The notes under the pieces: generated by a model
What the model saw: the letters and a program-made list of their open reading frames with translations, nothing else
Database searches by the model: none
What the model was told of the DNA's origin: nothing
Translations under genes and position numbers: made by a program
Source of the DNA: Halorubrum tebenquichense DSM 14210
GTDB lineage: Archaea > Halobacteriota > Halobacteria > Halobacteriales > Haloferacaceae
NCBI RefSeq assembly: GCF_000337415.1
Contig: NZ_AOJD01000027.1
Location: 23,605 to 87,604, forward strand
Length of the DNA stretch: 64,000 bases
Direction: 5' to 3'
Shown: piece after piece, positions 61,208 to 64,000 of the stretch
Layout: every line of letters starts with the position of its first letter
Numbering within the stretch: position 1 is the stretch's first letter

Positions 61208-61675
61208 ATGGGAATCGACGCGACGACGCCCGGCGACGGCGACGTGACGCTCGTCTTCTCGCTCGGGGCCGCGCGCTCGCTCGCCGACCCGGCCGCGGCG
61301 TTCGCCGACGCTCGGGAGTGGAGCCGCCACGTCGGGATCGTCGCGAACGAGGCCGACGAGGTGGCGGCGTTCGCCCGCAGCCACGGGGTGGAGAACGACT
61401 ACGCGCTCACGAACTGGGACAAGTGGGGCACCCTCGCGGACGTCCGCGAGGAGAGCGCCGCCCCGCGGCGCGTGTTCGTCGGCACCACCCGCGCGGACGA
61501 GCGCGTCGCGACCGAGACGGGCTACGAGTTCCTGCCCGTCGACGAGGCGGCCGAGAAGGCCGGGTGGGAGCTGTCGGAGCCGGGAACGGGAGCGGACGAC
61601 GGACGCGGCGGCGACGCCGGCCGCCTCGCCCGCCTGCGACGGCGGGTCGGCGACCTGATCTCGCGGCTCCGGTGA
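61208..61675 (+). CDS. Haloarchaeal DUF7124-like protein
   Basis: A 155-residue protein from ATG 61208 ([18 protein letters not shown]); a GTG at 61193 is possible. The segment [16 protein letters not shown] followed by [21 protein letters not shown] suggests a small Rossmann-like alpha/beta domain, ending in a basic helix. No catalytic residue pattern is recognised. Divergent from the BtpA gene with a 76-bp gap. Confidence 0.65.
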   Translation: MGIDATTPGDGDVTLVFSLGAARSLADPAAAFADAREWSRHVGIVANEADEVAAFARSHGVENDYALTNWDKWGTLADVREESAAPRRVFVGTTRADERVATETGYEFLPVDEAAEKAGWELSEPGTGADDGRGGDAGRLARLRRRVGDLISRLR

Positions 61676-61755
61676 CCGCCTCGCGCGCCGATCGCCCGGT
61701 ACCGCGACCGACTCGGTCGCGGAAGGTACAAACCGCTCGTCGCCCAACGTGGGGT

Positions 61756-62103
61756 ATGTCCTCACCGCTCGCGGACGAGCCGGTCGAGCCGGCCGGCGAC
61801 GACGCGGACCCGCTCGAAGGCGACGAGTACGCCGACCACTTCGCCGAGCTCGGCGACGCGTGGGAGGTCGTCGACGACCACCACTTGGAGGCCAGCTACG
61901 AGTTCCCCGACTTCGAGACCGCGCTGGCGTTCACGAACAAGATCGGCGAGCTCGCCGAACGGGAGTGGCACCACCCCGACATCTCGCTGTCGTGGGGCGA
62001 GGTCGGGGTCGAGCTCTGGAGCCACGAGGTCGGCGGGCTCACCCGCGCCGACTTCGTGATGGCGGCGAAGATGGACCGACTGTACGCGGACGCCGAGGCG
62101 TGA
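61756..62103 (+). CDS. Pterin-4a-carbinolamine dehydratase
   Basis: A 115-residue protein from ATG 61756. The PCD/DCoH signature [19 protein letters not shown] contains the catalytic histidines, preceded by [19 protein letters not shown]. It dehydrates 4a-hydroxytetrahydropterin, linked with aromatic amino-acid hydroxylases or moonlighting. The acidic N-terminus (30 residues) is a halophile addition. A TATA-like GGTACAAACC lies 25-35 bp upstream. Confidence 0.92.
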   Translation: MSSPLADEPVEPAGDDADPLEGDEYADHFAELGDAWEVVDDHHLEASYEFPDFETALAFTNKIGELAEREWHHPDISLSWGEVGVELWSHEVGGLTRADFVMAAKMDRLYADAEA

Positions 62104-62154
62104 CCTGACACGGCAACGAACGAGTTTAAACCCCTCCCGGCGAAACGGTGGGTA

Positions 62155-62637
62155 ATGAGCGAGAACGTCTTCCTGGTCCCGATCGACCCGGAGAACTTCG
62201 ACCGAACGGTCCGGTCCGCGGTGGATCTCACCGAGTACCCGGACCGGCCGGCCCCCCTCGCGGACCTCGACGAGGCCCGCCTGTGGGCGGTCGACGACGA
62301 CAGCGGCAACGGATCGACGTTCGAGAAGATGTCCGAGGGCGACCTCCTCCTGTTCTACACCGACGACGAGTACATCGGTACGGGCCGGATCGGCACGACC
62401 TTCGAGGACGACGACCGGTGGACCAGCGGCGCGTTCTGGACGGCGTTCCCGACCACGCGGGTGTACACGGTGACCGACTACGCCGATGTCTCGGCCCCCA
62501 AGCGCGCGGTCAACCGCATCTTCGACTACTCGTCGTCGTACACGCCCGGCTTCATGCGCGTCGCCGACAGCCGGGTGACCGCCGATCTCTCGTCGATCGA
62601 GTCCGCGCTGGACCACTACACGAAGCGGAACGCCTGA
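62155..62637 (+). CDS. EVE/PUA-like domain protein
   Basis: A 160-residue protein (MSENVFLVPIDPENFDRT). The beta barrel with GDLLLFYTDDEYIGTGRIG and RWTSGAFWTAFPTTRVYTVTDY is like the EVE domain, which reads modified bases and is often part of restriction proteins. Here it is alone. GTTTAAAC about 28 bp upstream fits a leaderless promoter. The C-terminal part (DYSSSYTPGFMRVADSRV) is helical. Its ligand is unknown. Confidence 0.75.
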   Translation: MSENVFLVPIDPENFDRTVRSAVDLTEYPDRPAPLADLDEARLWAVDDDSGNGSTFEKMSEGDLLLFYTDDEYIGTGRIGTTFEDDDRWTSGAFWTAFPTTRVYTVTDYADVSAPKRAVNRIFDYSSSYTPGFMRVADSRVTADLSSIESALDHYTKRNA

Positions 62638-62661
62638 GCGCGGGCCGAACGCGCCGACTTC

Positions 62662-63576
62662 TCAGTTCTCGACCGCACCGACGAGCGCCTCGTACGCCGG
62701 TTCGTACCGAGACGCGACGCGGTCGGGGTCCCCCCGGACCTCGCCGGCCAGCGCCGGGAGCGGGACGGTCGCGACCGGGTCGATCATCTCCGTCACCGCG
62801 TCGACGTGCTCCTCGCGGGTCCCCTCGCGCGGGCTGCCGGCGGCGACCGCGCGGGCCTTCGCGTACCGGTCGCCCGCGTAGACCCGGGCGCGGCCGGGGT
62901 CGACGACGGCGACCGCGTCGGGCGCGACCGGGCCGTCGCGCGGGAGCGTCCCGGCCACGTCGGCGTACGACTCGACGACGACCGGGACGGGCGTCCGCGC
63001 GACGCGCGCCGCGAGGCGCTCGATCGCCGGGAGGTGCGCCTCGGCCATCACGTCGTTGAACGCCGGGACGTCGCGCACGCGGGTCGCGTCGTCGAGGGGG
63101 AGCCGCTCCGCGAGCCCGTCGGGTATCAGTCCTTCCTCCTCGGCGGCGGCGTTGACGACGAACCGCGTCCCGGAGTCGGTCGTCACGCGGTCACAGAGGA
63201 AGGTGCGGTCGCCGTCGCCGAGCATCCCGGTCCGCCCCGGCGTCGGCCGCCAGAGGCGGTGAACGGGGTTTATCGACTCGGGCGCGACCGCCGAGGGCGA
63301 CGGCGACGCGCCGTCGGCCGCCGCGAGCGCGCGGGTGCTCGCGGCCGCCAGCTTCCGCGCGTCCTTCCCGTAGAGGCGGCCCGAGTCGGTCGCGATCCGG
63401 TAGTCGCCGTGGTCGAACCAGAAGTCGTTGCCCGCGCGCGGCTTGACGCCGAGCGCGTCGCCCGCGCGCCCCGCGAGGTGCGCGACGAGCCCCGTCGAGA
63501 AGGTGGTCTTCCCGGCGTCGACGCGCGAGCCGCCGGCGACGAGGAACACCGGCGGGTCGGACGGCTCCCCGCTCAC
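62662..63576 (-). CDS. P-loop ATPase-like protein (dethiobiotin-synthetase-like fold)
   Basis: A 304-residue protein starting at GTG 63576. The Walker A is in LVAGGSRVDAGKTTFSTGL, and AVAVVDPGRARVY and PVVVESYADVAG are later fold strands. The order resembles dethiobiotin synthetase/CobQ-type P-loop enzymes. KPRAGNDFWFDHGDY and RTFLCDRVTTDSGTRF distinguish it as a haloarchaeal group of unknown substrate. Its start overlaps the stop of the DUF5827 gene (GTGA), so the two are co-translated. Confidence 0.75.
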   Translation of the reverse strand: MSGEPSDPPVFLVAGGSRVDAGKTTFSTGLVAHLAGRAGDALGVKPRAGNDFWFDHGDYRIATDSGRLYGKDARKLAAASTRALAAADGASPSPSAVAPESINPVHRLWRPTPGRTGMLGDGDRTFLCDRVTTDSGTRFVVNAAAEEEGLIPDGLAERLPLDDATRVRDVPAFNDVMAEAHLPAIERLAARVARTPVPVVVESYADVAGTLPRDGPVAPDAVAVVDPGRARVYAGDRYAKARAVAAGSPREGTREEHVDAVTEMIDPVATVPLPALAGEVRGDPDRVASRYEPAYEALVGAVEN

Positions 63577-63893
63577 GCGGACTCGTCGGCGTCGGCCTTC
63601 GCGTCCGTCTCCTCCTCCGGCGTCGCCTCGGGCGCGAGCCCGTAGTACCCCGGGCCGTCCTCGCTCAACGGCTCGGCGATCACCATGTCCTCGGCGTGGA
63701 CCATCACCCACGGGACCGCCCAGTCGACCAGCACCGCCTCGGTGTCGGGGTCGACCTCGGCGTCCGGTTCGAGGCCCTGAAGCAGGCGACCGATCTCGGG
63801 GACGGTGTACATCTGGTCCGGTTCGAACAGCTCGGCCGGTTCGTAGAAGTCGCACGGGTAGGTGGCGTCGAACGCAGACTTCGGTTCGGGCAT
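63573..63893 (-). CDS. DUF5827 family protein
   Basis: A 106-residue protein from ATG 63893 (MPEPKSAFDATYPCDFYE). The DUF5827 pattern is FYEPAELFEPDQMYTVPEIGRLLQGLEPDAE followed by VLVDWAVPWVMVHAEDMVIAEP. Tail is acidic. It is known only from haloarchaea with no assigned function. It is translated just before the P-loop gene. Confidence 0.75.
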   Translation of the reverse strand: MPEPKSAFDATYPCDFYEPAELFEPDQMYTVPEIGRLLQGLEPDAEVDPDTEAVLVDWAVPWVMVHAEDMVIAEPLSEDGPGYYGLAPEATPEEETDAKADADESA

Positions 63894-63926
63894 GTGCGGG
63901 GATACGCGACCGCGGCCGTAAACGCT

Positions 63927-63970
63927 GCCGATAGCGACTCGATTCAATGCCGATAGCGACTCGATTCGAT
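63927..63970. repeat. 22-bp tandem direct duplication
   Basis: GCCGATAGCGACTCGATTCA at 63927 begins a 22-base unit that is repeated immediately at 63949-63970 with one mismatch. It lies between the DUF5827 start and the repeat element at the window edge, so it may record insertion or slippage at that element's boundary. Confidence 0.7.
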
Positions 63971-63972
63971 GC

Positions 63973-64000
63973 GGTGGCGCGTGCCTGCGAGCGGCCGCCC
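63973..64000 (+). repeat. Start of a second copy of the hairpin-rich dispersed repeat
   Basis: The first 21 bases equal 39802-39822, and the following GCCGCC matches the left arm of the first hairpin of that copy. The window ends here, so the copy's extent is unknown. Same strand orientation as the first copy. Confidence 0.65.

Noticed and set aside
1..64000. CRISPR array, tRNA or rRNA genes
   Set aside because: No regularly spaced direct repeats and no cloverleaf or rRNA-like sequence were recognised on either strand.

Overview
The window reads as chromosome from an extremely halophilic archaeon, probably Halorubrum-like (inference). Predicted proteins are very acidic, the core is very GC-rich, and many genes begin at ATG or GTG with a TATA-like box about 27 bp upstream, as expected for leaderless transcripts. 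Marker genes agree: archaeal oligosaccharyltransferase AglB, archaeosine transglycosylase TgtA, ribosomal protein S6e, a fused AhbA/AhbB-like siroheme decarboxylase, and several families known mainly from haloarchaea (DUF5787, DUF5789, DUF5827). No rRNA, tRNA or CRISPR array was seen.

Layout. (1) 1-7.3 kb is accessory DNA: the end of an IS200/IS605-type TnpB element with its terminal hairpin, the 3' remnant of a nucleotidyltransferase-like gene that it interrupts, then a tightly overlapping leftward operon (zinc-ribbon protein, winged helix, CxxC protein, 952-residue two-winged-helix protein, 81-residue protein, PD-(D/E)XK nuclease). A divergent winged-helix regulator faces it across a perfect 13-bp inverted repeat. 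(2) 7.7-25.1 kb is a protein-glycosylation locus: sugar nucleotidyltransferase, four glycosyltransferases, GDP-mannose 4,6-dehydratase with a PLP-dependent 3-dehydratase-like enzyme and an SDR reductase (predicted GDP-3,6-dideoxyhexose route), a cysteine-synthase-like enzyme divergent from an asparagine-synthetase-like ligase lacking the glutaminase cysteine, an IS1595-type insertion, a Wzx/AglR-type flippase, and AglB. The centre (about 9.3-20.8 kb) is much more AT-rich than its flanks and looks like an exchanged cassette. A DUF368 (polyprenyl-phosphate transporter) gene follows aglB.

(3) 26-40 kb is core genome: redoxin, small haloarchaeal proteins, PRC-barrel protein, a LUD/CCG lactate-utilisation-type locus divergent from a large FAD/Fe-S oxidase, Nudix hydrolase, uS10-like protein, TgtA and a Nif3-like protein. 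A 0.4-kb hairpin-rich repeat lies at 39.8-40.1 kb, and the start of a second copy is at the right edge of the window. (4) 40.2-45 kb carries tetrapyrrole genes (hemA, precorrin-2 dehydrogenase, AhbAB), S6e and a lipoate-ligase-like protein. (5) 45-64 kb holds a membrane histidine kinase translationally coupled to a cytosolic M23-like protein, a hotdog thioesterase, two MoeA proteins, a PHP phosphoesterase, a GMC oxidoreductase, an HPP-UspA fusion, a zinc-binding deaminase coupled to a PfkB sugar kinase and convergent with a BtpA-family protein, pterin carbinolamine dehydratase, an EVE protein and a P-loop protein.

The most interesting items are the dideoxyhexose module, the cysteine-synthase/dead-glutaminase ligase pair inside the glycan cassette, the uncharacterised overlapping operon at 2.0-6.8 kb, the structured dispersed repeat, and the kinase/M23-like pair.
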